A DNA stretch of 64,000 bases from Antitrichia curtipendula (taxonomy: Eukaryota > Streptophyta > Bryopsida > Hypnales > Leucodontaceae). The notes beneath the pieces were generated by a model. That model was not told where the DNA came from and searched no databases. It was given only the letters and a program-made list of their open reading frames with translations. Both the position numbers and the translations under genes were made by a program. Within the stretch, counting starts at the first letter, position 1, and each line of letters begins with the position of its first letter. Shown in pieces: positions 35,301 to 50,219 of the stretch. The DNA lies in NCBI GenBank assembly GCA_951230915.1, contig OX579637.1, forward strand, positions 25,482,001 through 25,546,000. Direction: 5' to 3'.

Positions 35301-38300
35301 GGATTCAATGCTACGCACAACTTAAATATTTTTGTGCATTCTAATACTTGAGGGTGGTTACAACTCTTACAACTATCTTCAAGTCACTTTCAAAGTGAAA
35401 TTCTATGACATTAGATGTGGAGGCCACGAAACTACAGGTTCAGTTTAATTCCGATTCTTTTATTATTCACGTGAGGGTGGACTCAATGCTACGCACAACT
35501 TAAATATTTTTGTGCATTCTAATACTTGAGGGTGTTTTCAACTCTTACAACTGTCTTGAAGTCATTTCCAAAGTGGAATTCTATGATAATAGATGTGGAG
35601 GCCAAGAAACTCCAGGTTCAGTTTAATTCCGATTCTTTTATTATTCACGTGAGGGTGGATTCAATGCTATACACAAATTAAATATTCTCAAGCATATTTA
35701 TACTTGAGGGTGTTTTTAGCTTTTGCAACTTTCTACAAGTCACTTTCAAAGTGGAATTCTATGACATTAGATGTGGAGGCCACGAAACTACAGGTTCAGT
35801 TTAATTCCGATTCTTTTATTATTCACGTGAGGGTGGATTTAATGCTACGCACAAATTAAATATTTTTGTGCATTCTAATACTTGAGGGTATTTACAACTT
35901 TTACAACTTTCTTCAAGTCACTTTCAAAGTGGATTTCTATGACATTAGATGTGGAGGTCACGAAACTACAGGTTCAGTTTAATTCCGATTCTTTTATTAT
36001 TCACGTGAGGGTGGATTTAATGCTACGCACAAATTAAATATTTTTGTGCATTCTAATACTTGAGGGTATTTACAACTTTTACAACTTTCTTCAAGTCACT
36101 TTCAAAGTGGATTTCTATGACATTAGATGTGGAGGTCACGAAACTACAGGTTCAGTTTAATTCCGATTCTTTTATTATTCACGTGAGGGTGGATTCAATG
36201 CTACGCACAAATTAAATATTTTTGTGCATTCTAATACTTGAGGGTGTTTACAACTCTTACAACTTTCTTCAAGTCATTTTGAAAGTGGAATTCTATGACA
36301 TTAGATGTGGAGGCCACGAAACTACAGGTTCAGTTTAATTCCGATTCTTTTATTTTTCACGTGAGGGTGGATTTAATGCTACGCACAAATTAAATATTTT
36401 TGTGCATTCTAATACTTGAGGGTATTTACAACTTTTACAACTTTCTTCAAGTCACTTTCAAAGTGGATTTCTATGACATTAGATGTGGAGGCCACGAAAC
36501 TACAGGTTCAGTTTAATTCCGATTCATTCATTATTCACGTGAGGGTGGATTGAATGCTACACACAAATTAAATATTCTCAAGCATATTTATACTTGAGGG
36601 TGTTTTTAGCTTTTGCAACTTTCTACAAGTCACTATCAAAGTGGAATTCTATGACATTAGATGTGGAGGCCAGAAAACTACAGGTTCAGTTTAATTCCGA
36701 TTCTTTTATTATTCACGTGAGGGTGGATTCAATGCTACGCACAATTTAAATATTTTTGTGCATTCTAATACTTGAGGGTGTTTACAACTTTTACAACTTT
36801 CTTCAAGTCATTTCCAAAGTGGAATTCTATGATACCAGATGTGGAGGCCGCGAAACCGCAGGTTCAATTTAACTCCGATCCTTTCATTATTCACGTGAGG
36901 GTGAATTCAATGCTACGCCCAAATTAAATATTTTTGTGCATTCTAATATTTGAGGGTGTTTACAACTCTTACAACTTTCTTCAAGTCACTTTCAAAGTGG
37001 AATTCTATGACATTAGATGCGGAGGCCACGAAACTACAGGTTCAGTTTAAATCCGATTCTTTTATTATTCACGTGAGCGTGGATTCAATCCTACGCACAA
37101 CTTAAATATTTTTGTGCATTCTAATACTTGAGGGTGTTTACAACTCTTACAACTTTCTTCAAGTCACTTTCAAAGTGGAATTCTATGACATTAGATGTGG
37201 AGGCCACGAAACTACAGGTTCAGTTTAATTCCGATTCTTTTATTATTCACGTGAGGGTGGATTCAATGCTACGCACAAATTAAATATTTTTGTGCATTCT
37301 AATACTTCAGGGTGTTTATAACTCTTACAACTTTCTTCAAGTCACTTTCAAAGTGGAATTCTCTGACATTAGATGTGGAGGCCACGAAACTACAGGTTCA
37401 GTTTAATTCCGATTCTTTTATTATTCACGTGAGGGTGGATTCAATGCTACGCACAAATTAAATATTTTTGTGCATTCTAATACTTGAGGGTGTTTATAAC
37501 TCTTACAACTTTCTTCAAGTCACTTTCAAAGTGGAATTCTCTGACATTAGATGTGGAGGCCACGAAACTACAGGTTCAGTTTAATTCCGATTCTTTCATT
37601 ATTCACGTGAGGGTGGATTCAATGCTATACACAAATTAAATATTCTCAAGCATATTTATACTTGAGGGTGTTTTTAGCTTTTGCAACTTTCTACAAGTCA
37701 CTTTCAAAGTGGAATTCTATGACATTAGATGTGGAGGCCACGAAACAACAGGTTCAGTTTAATTCCGATTCTTTCATTTTTCACGTGAGGGTGGATTCAA
37801 TGCTACGCACAACTTAAATATTTTTGTGCATTCTAATACTTGAGGGTGTTTACAACTCTTACAACTTTCTTCAAGTCACTTTCAAAGTGGAATTCTCTGA
37901 CATTAGATGTGGAGGCCACGAAACTACAGGTTCAGTTTAATTCCGATTCTTTCATTATTCACGTGAGGGTGGATTCAATGCTATACACAAATTAAATATT
38001 CTCAAGCATATTTATACTTGAGGGTGTTTTTAGCTTTTGCAACTTTCTACAAGTCACTTTCAAAGTGGAATTCTATGACATTAGATGTGGAGGCCACGAA
38101 ACAACAGATTCAGTTTAATTCCGATTCTTTTATTATTCACGTGAGGGTGAATTCAATGCTACGCACAACTTAAATATTTTTGTGCATTCTAATACTTGAG
38201 GGTGTTTTCAACTCTTACAACTGTCTTCAAGTCACTTTCAAAGTGAAATTCTATGACATTAGATGTGGAGGCCACGAAACTACAGGTTCAGTTTAATTCC

Positions 38301-41300
38301 GATTCTTTTATTATTCACGTGAGGGTGAATTCAATGCTACGCCCAAATTAAATATTTTTGTGCATTCTAATACTTGAGGGTGGTTACAACTCTTACAACT
38401 ATCTTCAAGTCACTTCCAAAGTGGAATTCTATGATAATAGATGTGGAGGCCAAAAATCTCCAGGTTCAGTTTAATTCCGATTCTTTCATTTTTCACGTGA
38501 GGGTGGATTCAATGCTACGCACAACTTAAATATTTCTGTGCAATCTAATACTTGAGGGTGTTTACAACTCTTACAACTTTCTTCAAGTCACTTTCAAAGT
38601 GGAATTCTATGACATTAGATGTGGAGGCCACGAAACTACAGGTTCAGTTTAATTCCGATTCTTTTATTATTCACGTGAGGGTGGATTCAATGCTACGCAC
38701 AAATTAAATATTTTTGTGCATTCTAATACTTGAGGGTGTTTATAACTCTTACAACTTTCTTCAAGTCACTTTCAAAGTGGAATTCTCTGACATTAGATGT
38801 GGAGGCCACGAAACTACAGGTTCAGTTTATTTCCGATTCTTTCATTATTCAAGTGAGGGTGGATTGAATGCTACATACAAATTAAATATTCTCAAGCATA
38901 TTTATACTTGAGGGTGTTTTTAGCTTTTGCAACTTTCTACAAGTCACTTTCAAAGTGGAATTCTATGACATTAGTTGTGGAGGCCACGAAACTACAGGTT
39001 CAGTTTAATTCCGATTCTTTTATTATTCACGTGAGGGTGGATTCAATGCTACGCACAACTTAAATATTTTTGTGCATTCTAATACTTGAGGGTGTTTATA
39101 ACTCTTACAACTTTCTTCAAGTCACTTTCAAAGTGGAATTCTCTGACATTAGATGTGGAGGCCACGAAACTACAGGTTCAGTTTATTTCCGATTCTTTCA
39201 TTATTCACGTGAGGGTGGATTGAATGCTACATACAAATTAAATATCCTCAAGCATATTTATACTTGAGGGTGTTTTTAGCTTTTGCAACTTTCTTCAAGT
39301 CATTTCCAAAGTGGAATTCTATGACATTAGATGTGGAGGCCGCGAAACCGCAGGTTCAATTTAATTCCGATCCTTTCATTATTCACGTGAGGGTGAATTC
39401 AATGCTACGCCGAAATTAAATATTTTTGTGCATTCTAATACTTGAGGGTGTTTACAACTCTTACAACTTTCTACAAGTCACTTTCAAAGTGGAATTCTAT
39501 GACATTAGATGCGGAGGCCACGAAACTACAGGTTCAGTTTAAATCCGATTCTTTTATTATTCACGTGAGGGTGGATTCAATGCTACGCACAACTTAAATA
39601 TTTTTGTGCGTTCTAATACTTGAGGGTGTTTACAACTTTTACAACTTTCTACAAGTCACTTTCAATGTGGAATTCTATGACATTAGATGTGGAGGCCACG
39701 AAACTACAGGTTCAGTTTAATTCCGATTCTTTTATTATTCACGTGAGGGTGGATTCAATGCTACGCACAAATTAAATATTTTTGTGCATTCTAATACTTG
39801 AGGGTGTTTATAACTCTTACAACTTTCTTCAAGTCACTTTCAAAGTGGAATTCTCTGACATTAGATGTGGAGGCCACGAAACTACAGGTTCAGTTTATTT
39901 CCGATTCTTTCATTATTCACGTGAGGGTGGATTGAATGCTACATACAAATTAAATATTCTCAAGCATATTTATACTTGAGGGTGTTTTTAGCTTTTGCAA
40001 CTTTCTTCAAGTCATTTCCAAAGTGGAATTCTATAACATTAGATGTGGAGGCCGCGAAACCGCAGGTTCAATTTAATTCCGATCCTTTCATTATTCACGT
40101 GAGGGTGAATTCAATGCTACGCCGAAATTAAATATTTTTGTGCATTCTAATACTTGAGGGTGTTTACAACTCTTACAACTTTCTACAAGTCACTTTCAAA
40201 GTGGAATTCTATGACATTAGATGCGGAGGCCACGAAACTACAGGTTCAGTTTAATTCCGATTCTTTCAGTATTCACGTGAGGGTGGATTCAATGCTACGC
40301 ACAACTTAAATATTTTAGTGCATTCTAATACTTGAGGGTGTTTACAACTCTTACAACTTTCTACAAGTCATTTTCAAAGTGGAATTCTCTGACATTAGAT
40401 GTGGAGGCCACGAAACTACAGGTTCAGTTTAATTCCGATTCTTTTATTATTCACGTGAGGGTGGATTCAATGCTACGCACAAATTAAATATTTTTGTGCA
40501 TTCTAATACTTGAGGGTGTTTATAACTCTTACAACTTTCTTCAAGTCACTTTCAAAGTGGAATTCTCTGACATTAGATGTGGAGGCCACGAAACTACAGG
40601 TTTAGTTTAATTCCGATTTTTTCATTATTCACGTGAGGGTGGATTCAATGCTATATACAAATTAAATATTCTCAAGCATATTTATACTTGAGGGTGTTTT
40701 TAGCTTTTGCAACTTTCTACAAGTCACTTTCAAAGTGGAATTCTATGACATTAGATGTGGAGGCCACGAAACTACAGGTTCAGTTTAATTCCGATTCTTT
40801 CATTTTTCACGTGAGGGTGGATTCAATGCTACGCACAACTTAAATATTTTTGTGCATTCTAATACTTGAGGGTGGTTACAACTCTTACAACTATCTTCAA
40901 GTTACTTTCAAAGTGAAATTCTATGACATTAGATGTGGAGGCCACGAAACTACAGGTTCAGTTTAATTCCGATTCTTTTATTATTCACGTGAGGGTGGAC
41001 TCAATGCTACGCACAACTTAAATATTTTTGTGCATTCTAATACTTGAGGGTGTTTTCAACTCTTACAACTGTCTTCAAGTCATTTCCAAAGTGGAATTCT
41101 ATGATAATAGATGTGGAGGCCAAGAAACTCCAGGTTCAGTTTAATTCCGATTCTTTTATTATTCACGTGAGGGTGGATTCAATGCTATACACAAATTAAA
41201 TATTCTCAAGCATATTTATACTTGAGGGTGTTTTTAGCTTTTGCAACTTTCTACAAGTCACTTTCAAAGTGGAATTCTATGACATTAGATGTGGAGGCCA

Positions 41301-44300
41301 CGAAACTACAGGTTCAGTTTAATTCCGGTTCTTTCATTTCGCATGTGAAGGTGGATTCAATGCTACGCACAACTTAAATTTTTTTGTGCATACTAATACT
41401 TGAGCGTGTTTAAAACTCTTACAACTTTCTTCAAGTCATTTTCAAAGTGGAATTCTATGATAATAGATGTGGAGGCCACGAAACTGCAGGTTCAGTTTAA
41501 TTCCGATTCTTTTATTATTCACGTGAGGGTGGATTGAATGCTACACACAAATTAAATATTCTCAAGCATATTTATACTTGAGGGTGTTTTTAGCTTTTGC
41601 AACTTTCTACAAGTCACTTTCAAAGTGGAATTCTATGACATTAGATGTGGAGGCCACGAAACTGCAGGTTCTGTTTAATTCCGATTCTTTTATTATTCAC
41701 GTGAGGGTGGATTCAATGCTACGCACAAATTAAATATTTTTGTGCATTCTAATACTTGAGGGTGTTTACAACTCTTACAACTTTCTTCAAGTCATTTTCA
41801 AAGTGGAATTCTATGACATTAGATGTGGAGGCCACGAAACTACAGGTTCAGTTTAATTCCGATTCTTTTATTATTCACGTGAGGGTGGATTCAATGCTAC
41901 GCACAACTTAAATATTTTTGTGCATTCTAATACTTGAGGGTGTTTACAACTCTTACAACTTTCTTCAAGTCATTTTCAAAGTGGAATTCTATGACATTAG
42001 ATGTGGAGGCCACGAAACTACAGGTTCAGTTTAATTCCGATTCTTTTATTATTCACGTGAGGGTGGATTCAATGCTACGCACAAATTAAATATTTTTGTG
42101 CATTCTAATACTTGAGGGTATTTTCAACTCTTACAACTTTCTTCAAGTCATTTTGAAAGTGGAATTCTATGACATTAGATGTGGAGGCCAGAAAACTACA
42201 GGTTCAGTTTAATTCCGATTCTTTTATTTTTCACGTGAGGGTGGATTTAATGCTACGCACAACTTAAATATTTTTGTGCATTCTAATACTTGAGGGTATT
42301 TACAACTTTTACAACTTTCTTCAAGTCACTTTCAAAGTGGATTTCTATGACATTAGATGTGGAGGCCACGAAACTACAGGTTCAGTTTAATTTCGATTCA
42401 TTCATTATTCACGTGAGGGTGGATTGAATGCTACACACAAATTAAATATTCTCAAGCATATTTATACTTGAGGGTGTTTTTAGCTTTTGCAACTTTCTAC
42501 AAGTCACTTTCAAAGTGGAATTCTATGACATTAGTTGTGGATGCCACGAAACTACAGGTTCAGTTTAATTCCGATTCTTTTATTTTTCACGTGAGGGTGG
42601 ATTCAATGCTACGCACAACTTAAATATTTTTGTGCATTCTAATACTTGAGGGTGTTTACAACTTTTACAACTTTCTTCAAGTCATTTCCAAAGTGGAATT
42701 CTATGATAACAGATGTGGAGGCCGCGAAACCGCAGGTTCAATTTAACTCCGATCCTTTCATTATTCACGTGAGGGTGAATTCAATGCTACGCCCAAATTA
42801 AATATTTTTGTGCATTCTAATACTTGAGGGTGTTTACAACTCTAACAACTTTCTCCATGTCACTTTCAAAGTGGAATTCTATGACATTAGATGTGGAGGC
42901 CACGAAACTACAGGTTCAGTTTAATTCCGATTCTTTTATTTTTCACGTGAGGGTGGATTCAATGCTACGCACAACTTAAATATTTTTGTGCATTCTAATA
43001 CTTGAGGGTGTTTACAACTCTTACAACTTTCTTCAAGTCACTTTCAAAGTGGAATTCTATGACATTAGATGCGGAGGCCACGAAACTACAGGTTCAGTTT
43101 AAATCCGATTCTTTTATTATTCACGTGAGGGTGGATTCAATCCTACGCACAACTTAAATATTTTTGTGCATTCTAATACTTGAGGGTGTTTATAACTCTT
43201 ACAACTTTCTTCAAGTCACTTTCAAAGTGGAATTCGCTGACATTAGATGTGGAGGCCACGAAACTACAGGTTCAGTTTAATTCCGATTCTTTTATTATTC
43301 ACGTGAGGGTGGACTCAATGCTACGCACAACTTAAATATTTTTGTGCATTCTAATACTTGAGGGTGTTTTCAACTCTTACAACTGTCTTCAAGTCATTTC
43401 CAAAGTGGAATTCTATGATAATAGATGTGGAGGCCACGAAACTACAGGTTCAGTTTAATTCCGATTCTTTCATTATTCACGTGAGGGTGGATTCAATGCT
43501 ATACACAAATTAAATATTCTCAAGCATATTTATACTTGAGGGTGTTTTTAGCTTTTGCAACTTTCTACAAGTCACTTTCAAAGTGGAATTCTATGACATT
43601 AGATGTGGAGGCCACGAAACTACAGGTTCAGTTTAATTCCGATTCTTTTATTTTTCACGTGAGGGTGGATTCAATGCTACGCACAACTTAAATATTTTTG
43701 TGCATTCTAATACTTGAGGGTGTTTACAACTCTTACAACTTTCTACAAGTCACTTTTAAAGTGGAATTCTATGACATTAGATGCGGAGGCCACGAAACTA
43801 CAGATTCAGTTTAAATCCGATTCTTTTATTATTCACGTGAGGGTGGATTCAATCCTACGCACAATTTAAATATTTTTGTGCATTCTAATACTTGAGGGTG
43901 TTTACAACTCTTACAACTTTCTTCATGTCACTTTCAAAGTGGAATTCTATGACATTAGATGCGGAGGCCACGAAACTACAGGTTCAGTTTAATTCCGATT
44001 CTTTTATTATTCACGTGAGGGTGGATTCAATGCTACGCACAACTTAAATATTTTTGTGCATTCTAATACTTGAGGGTGGTTACAACTCTTACAACTATCT
44101 TCAAGTCACTTTCAAAGTGAAATTCTATGACATTAGATGTGGAGGCCACGAAACTACAGGTTCAGTTTAATTCCGATTCTTTTATTTTTCACGTGAGGGT
44201 GGATTCAATGCTACGCACAAATTAAATATTTTTGTGCATTCTAATACTTGAGGGTGTTTACAACTCTTACAACTTTCTTCAACTCATTTTCAAAGTGGAA

Positions 44301-44394
44301 TTCGATGACATTAGATGTGGAGGCCTCGAAACTACAGGTTCAGTTTAATTCCGATTCTTTTATTATTCACGTGAGGGTGGATTGAATGCTACAC

Positions 44395-47300
44395 ACAAAT
44401 TAAATATTCTCAAGCATATTTATACTTGAGGGTGTTTTTAGCTTTTGCAACTTTCTTTAAGTCACTTTCAAAGTCGAATTCTATGACATTAGATGTGGAG
44501 GCCACGAAACTGCAGGTTCAGTTTAAATCTGATTCTTTCATTATTCACGTGAGGGTGGATTCAATGCTACGCACAACTTAAATGTTTTTGTGCATTCTAA
44601 TACTTGAGGGTGTTTACAACTTTTACAACTTTCTACAAGTCACTTTCAAAGTGGAATTCTATGATAATAGATGTGGAGGCCACGAAACTACAGGTTCAGT
44701 TTAATTCCGATTCTTTTATTATTCACGTGAGGGTGGATTCAATGCTACGCACAACTTAAATATTTTTGTGCATTCTAATACTTGAGGGTGGTTACAACTC
44801 TTACAACTATCTTCAAGTCACTTTCAAAGTGGAATTCTATGACATTAGATGTGGAGGCCACGACACTACAGGTTCAGTTTAAATCCGATTCTTTCATTAT
44901 TCACGTGAGGGTGGATTCAATGCTACGCACAACTTAAATATTTTTGTGCATTCTAATACTTGAGGGTGGTTACAACTTTTACAACTTTCTTCAGGTCATT
45001 TTCAAAGTGGAACTCTATGATAATAGATGTGGAGGCCGCGATACTGCAGGTTCAGTTTAATTCCGATCCATTTATTATTCACGTGAGGGTGGATTCAATG
45101 CTACGCACAACTTAAATATTTTTGTGCATTCTAATACTTGAGGGTGGTTACAACTCTTACAACTATCTTCAAGTCACTTTCAAAGTGGAATTCTATGACA
45201 TTAGATGTGGAGGCCACGAAACTACAGGTTCAGTTTAAATCCGATTCTTTCATTATTCACGTGAGGGTGGATTCAATGCTACGCACAACTTAAATATTTT
45301 TGTGCATTCTAATACTTGAGGGTGTTTACAACTTTTACAACTTTCTTCAGGTCATTTTCAAAGTGGAACTCTATGATAATAGATGTGGAGGCCGCGATAC
45401 TGCAGGTTCAGTTTAATTCCGATCCTTTTATTATTCACGTGAGGGTGGATTCAATGCTACGCACAACTTAAATATTTTTGTGCATTCTAATACTTGAGGG
45501 TGGTTACAACTCTTACAACTATCTTCAAGTCACTTTCAAAGTGGAATTCTATGACATTAGATGTGGAGGCCACGAAACTACAGGTTCAGTTTAAATCCGA
45601 TTCTTTCATTATTCACGTGAGGGTGGATTCAATGCTACGCACAAATTAAATATTTTTGTGCATTCTAATACTTGAGGGTGTTTACAACTCTAACAGCTTT
45701 CTTCAAGTCATTTTCAAAGTGGAATTCTTTGACATTAGATGTGGAGGCCACGAAACTACAGGTTCAGTTTAAATCCGGTTCTTCCATTATTCACGTGAGG
45801 GTGGATTCAATGCTACGCACAATTTAAATATTTTTGTGCATTCTATTACTTGAGGGTGTTTTCAACTCTTACAACTTTCTTCAAGTCATTTCCAAAGTGA
45901 AATTCTATGACATTAGATGTGGAGGCCACGAAACTACAGGTTCAGTTTAATTCCGATTCTTTTATTATTCACGTGAGGGTGGATTCAATGCTACGCACAA
46001 AATAAATATTTTTGTGCATTCTAATACTTGAGGGTGGTTACAACTCTTACAACTTTCTTCAAGTCACTTTCAAAGTGGAATTCGCTGACATTAGATGTGG
46101 AGGCCACGAAACTACAAGTTCAGGTTAATTCCGATTCTTTCATTATTCACGTGAGGGTGGACTCAATGCTACGCACAACTTAAATATTTTTGTGCATTCT
46201 AATACTTGAGGGTGTTTACAACTTTTACAACTTTCTACAAGTCACCTTCAAAGTGGAATTCTATGACATTAGATGTGGAGGCCACGAAACTACAGGTTCA
46301 GTTTAATTCCGATTCTTTTATTATTCACGTGAGGGTGGATCAATGCTACGCACAAATTAAATATTTTTGTGCATTCTAATACTTGAGGGTGGTTACAACT
46401 CTTACAACTATCTTCAAGTCACTTTCAAAGTGGAATTCTATGACATTAGATGTGGAGGCCACGAAACTACAGGTTCAGTTTAAATCCGATTCTTTCATTA
46501 TTCACGTGAGGGTGGATTCAATGCTACGCACAACTTAAATATTTTTGTGCATTCTAATACTTGAGGGTGTTTACAACTTTTACAACTTTCTTCAGGTCAT
46601 TTTCAAAGTGGAACTCTATGATAATAGATGTGGAGGCCGCGAAACTGCAGGTTCAGTTTAATTCCGATCCTTTTATTATTCACGTGAGGGTGGATTCAAT
46701 GCTACGCACAACTTAAATATTTTTGTGCATTCTAATACTTGAGGGTGGTTACAACTCTTACAACTATCTTCAAGTCACTTTCAAAGTGGAATTCTATGAC
46801 ATTAGATGTGGAGGCCACGAAACTACAGGTTCAGTTTAAATCCGATTCTTTCATTATTCACGTGAGGGTGGATTCAATGCTACGCACAAATTAAATATTT
46901 TTGTGCATTCTAATACTTGAGGGTGTTTACAACTCTAACAGCTTTCTTCAAGTCATTTTCAAAGTGGAATTCTTTGACATTAGATGTGGAGGCCACGAAA
47001 CTACAGGTTCAGTTTAAATCCGGTTCTTCTATTATTCACGTGAGGGTGGATTCAATGCTACGCACAATTTAAATATTTTTGTGCATTCTATTACTTGAGG
47101 GTGTTTTCAACTCTTACAACTTTCTTCAAGTCATTTCCAAAGTGGAATTCTATGACATTAGATGTGGAGGCCACGAAACTACAGGTTCAGTTTAATTCCG
47201 ATTCTTTTATTATTCACGTGAGGGTGGATTCAATGCTACGCACAAAATAAATATTTTTGTGCATTCTAATACTTGAGGGTGTTTACAACTCTTACAACTT

Positions 47301-49860
47301 TCTTCAAGTCACTTTCAAAGTGGAATTCGCTGACATTAGATGTGGAGGCCACGAAACTACAAGTTCAGGTTAATTCCGATTCTTTCATTATTCACGTGAC
47401 GGTGGATTGAATGCTACGCACAAGATAAATATTTTTGTGCATTCTAATACTTGAGGGTGTTTACAACTTTTACAACTTTCTACAAGTCACCTTCAAAGTG
47501 GAATTCTATGACATTAGATGTGGAGGCCACGAAACTACAGGTTCAGTTTAATTCCGATTCTTTTATTATTCACGTGAGGGTGGATCAATGCTACGCACAA
47601 ATTAAATATTTTTGTGCATTCTAATACTTGAGGGTGGTTACAACTCTTACAACTATCTTCAAGTCACTTTCAAAGTGGAATTCTATGACATTAGATGTGG
47701 AGGCCACGAAACTACAGGTTCAGTTTAAATCCGATTCTTTCATTATTCACGTGAGGGTGGATTCAATGCTACGCACAAATTAAATATTTTTGTGCATTCT
47801 AATACTTGAGGGTGTTTACAACTCTAACAGCTTTCTTCAAGTCATTTTCAAAGTGGAATTCTTTGACATTTAGATGTGGAGGCCACGAAACTACAGGTTC
47901 AGTTTAAATCCGGTTCTTCCATTATTCACGTGAGGGTGGATTCAATGCTACGCACAATTTAAATATTTTTGTGCATTCTATTACTTGAGGGTGTTTTCAA
48001 CTCTTACAACTTTCTTCAAGTCATTTCCAAAGTGGAATTCTATGACATTAGATGTGGAGGCCACGAAACTACAGGTTCAGTTTAATTCCGATTCTTTTAT
48101 TATTCACGTGAGGGTGGATTCAATGCTACGCACAAAATAAATATTTTTGTGCATTCTAATACTTGAGGGTGTTTACAACTCTTACAACTTTCTACAAGTC
48201 ACTTTCAAAGTGGAATTCTATGACATTAGATGTGGAGGCCACGAAACTACAGGTTCAGTTTAATTCCGATTCTTTTATTTTTCACGTGAGGGTGGATTCA
48301 ATGCTGCGCACAACTTAAATATTTTTGTGCATTCTAATACTTGAGGGTGTTTACAACTCTTACAACTTTCTACAAGTCACTTTTAAAGTGGAATTCTATG
48401 ACATTAGATGCGGAGGCCACGAAACTACAGATTCAGTTTAAATCCGATTCTTTTATTATTCACGTGAGGGTGGATTCAATCCTACGCACAACTTAAATAT
48501 TTTTGTGCATTCTAATACTTGAGGGTGTTTACAACTCTTACAACTTTCTTCATGTCACTTTCAAAGTGGAATTCTATGACATTAGATGCGGAGGCCACGA
48601 AACTACAGGTTCAGTTTAATTCCGATTCTTTTATTATTCACGTGAGGGTGGATTCAATGCTACGCACAACTTAAATATTTTTGTGCATTCTAATACTTGA
48701 GGGTGGTTACAACTCTTACAACTATCTTCAAGTCACTTTCAAAGTGAAATTCTATGACATTAGATGTGGAGGCCACGAAACTACAGGTTCAGTTTAATTC
48801 CGATTCTTTTATTTTTCACGTGAAGGTGGATTCAATGCTACGCACAGCTTAAATATTTTTGTGCATTCTAATACTTGAGGGTGTTTACAACTCTTACAAC
48901 TTTCTTCAAGTCATTTTCAAAGTGGAATTCGATGACATTAGATGTGGAGGCCACGAAACTACAGGTTCAGTTTAATTCCGATTCTTTTATTATTCACGTG
49001 AGGGTGGATTCAATGCTATACACAAATTAAATATTCTCAAGCATATTTATACTTGAGGGTGTTTTTAGCTTTTGCAACTTTCTACAAGTCACTTTCAAAG
49101 TGGAATTCTATGACATTAGATGTGGAGGCCACGAAACTACAGGTTCAGTTTAATTCCGGTTCTTTCATTTCGCATGTGAAGGTGGATTCAATGCTACGCA
49201 CAACTTAAATTTTTTTGTGCATACTAATACTTGAGCGTGTTTACAACTCTTACAACTTTCTTCAAGTCATTTTCAAAGTGGAATTCTATGATAATAGATG
49301 TGGAGGCCACGAAACTGCACGTTCAGTTTAATTCCGATTCTTTTATTATTCACGTGAGGGTGGATTGAATGCTACACACAAATTAAATATTCTCAAGCAT
49401 ATTTATACTTGAGGGTGTTTTTAGCTTTTGCAACTTTCTTTAAGTCACTTTCAAAGTGGAATTCTATGATATTAGAGGTGGAGGCCACGAAACTGCAGGT
49501 TCAGTTTAAATCTGATTCTTTCATTATTCACGTGAGGGTGGATTCAATGCTACGATCAACTTAAATGTTTTTGTGCATTCTAATACTTGAGGGTGTTTAC
49601 AACTTTTACAACTTTCTACAAGTCACTTTCAAAGTGGAATTCTATGATAATAGATGTGGAGGCCACGAAACTACAGGTTCAGTTTAATTCCGATTCTTTT
49701 ATTATTCACGTGAGGGTGGATTCAATGCTACGCACAACTTAAATATTTTTGTGCATTCTAATACTTGAGGGTGGTTACAACTCTTACAACTATCTTCAAG
49801 TCACTTTCAAAGTGGAATTCTATGACATTAGATGTGGAGGCCACGACACTACAGGTTCAG
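44395..49860. repeat. Higher-order repeat with 28-monomer offset (4,983 bp)
   Basis: Rare variants recur 4,983 bp apart: CTTTCTTTAAGTCAC at 44,451 and 49,434, and CCACGACACTACAGG at 44,858 and 49,841. The offset is 28 monomers minus one base. A further pair, ACAGATTCAGTTTAAATCC at 43,801 and 48,428, is 26 monomers minus one base apart, so the blocks form a mosaic rather than one regular unit. Confidence 0.75.
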
Positions 49861-50219
49861 TTTAAATCCGATTCTTTCATTATTCACGTGAGGGTGGATT
49901 CAATGCTACGCACAACTTAAATATTTTTGTGCATTCTAATACTTGAGGGTGGTTACAACTTTTACAACTTTCTTCAGGTCATTTTCAAAGTGGAACTCTA
50001 TGATAATAGATGTGGAGGCCGCGATACTGCAGGTTCAGTTTAATTCCGATCCATTTATTATTCACGTGAGGGTGGATTCAATGCTACGCACAACTTAAAT
50101 ATTTTTGTGCATTCTAATACTTGAGGGTGGTTACAACTCTTACAACTATCTTCAAGTCACTTTCAAAGTGGAATTCTATGACATTAGATGTGGAGGCCAC
50201 GAAACTACAGGTTCAGTTT

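Noticed and set aside
38714..39979. Three almost identical 65-residue open frames (38,714, 39,070 and 39,782) on the plus strand
   Set aside because: They lie two and four monomers apart (356 and 712 bp), consist wholly of satellite sequence, and exist only because particular monomers lack a stop. No start context or conserved protein feature supports them.
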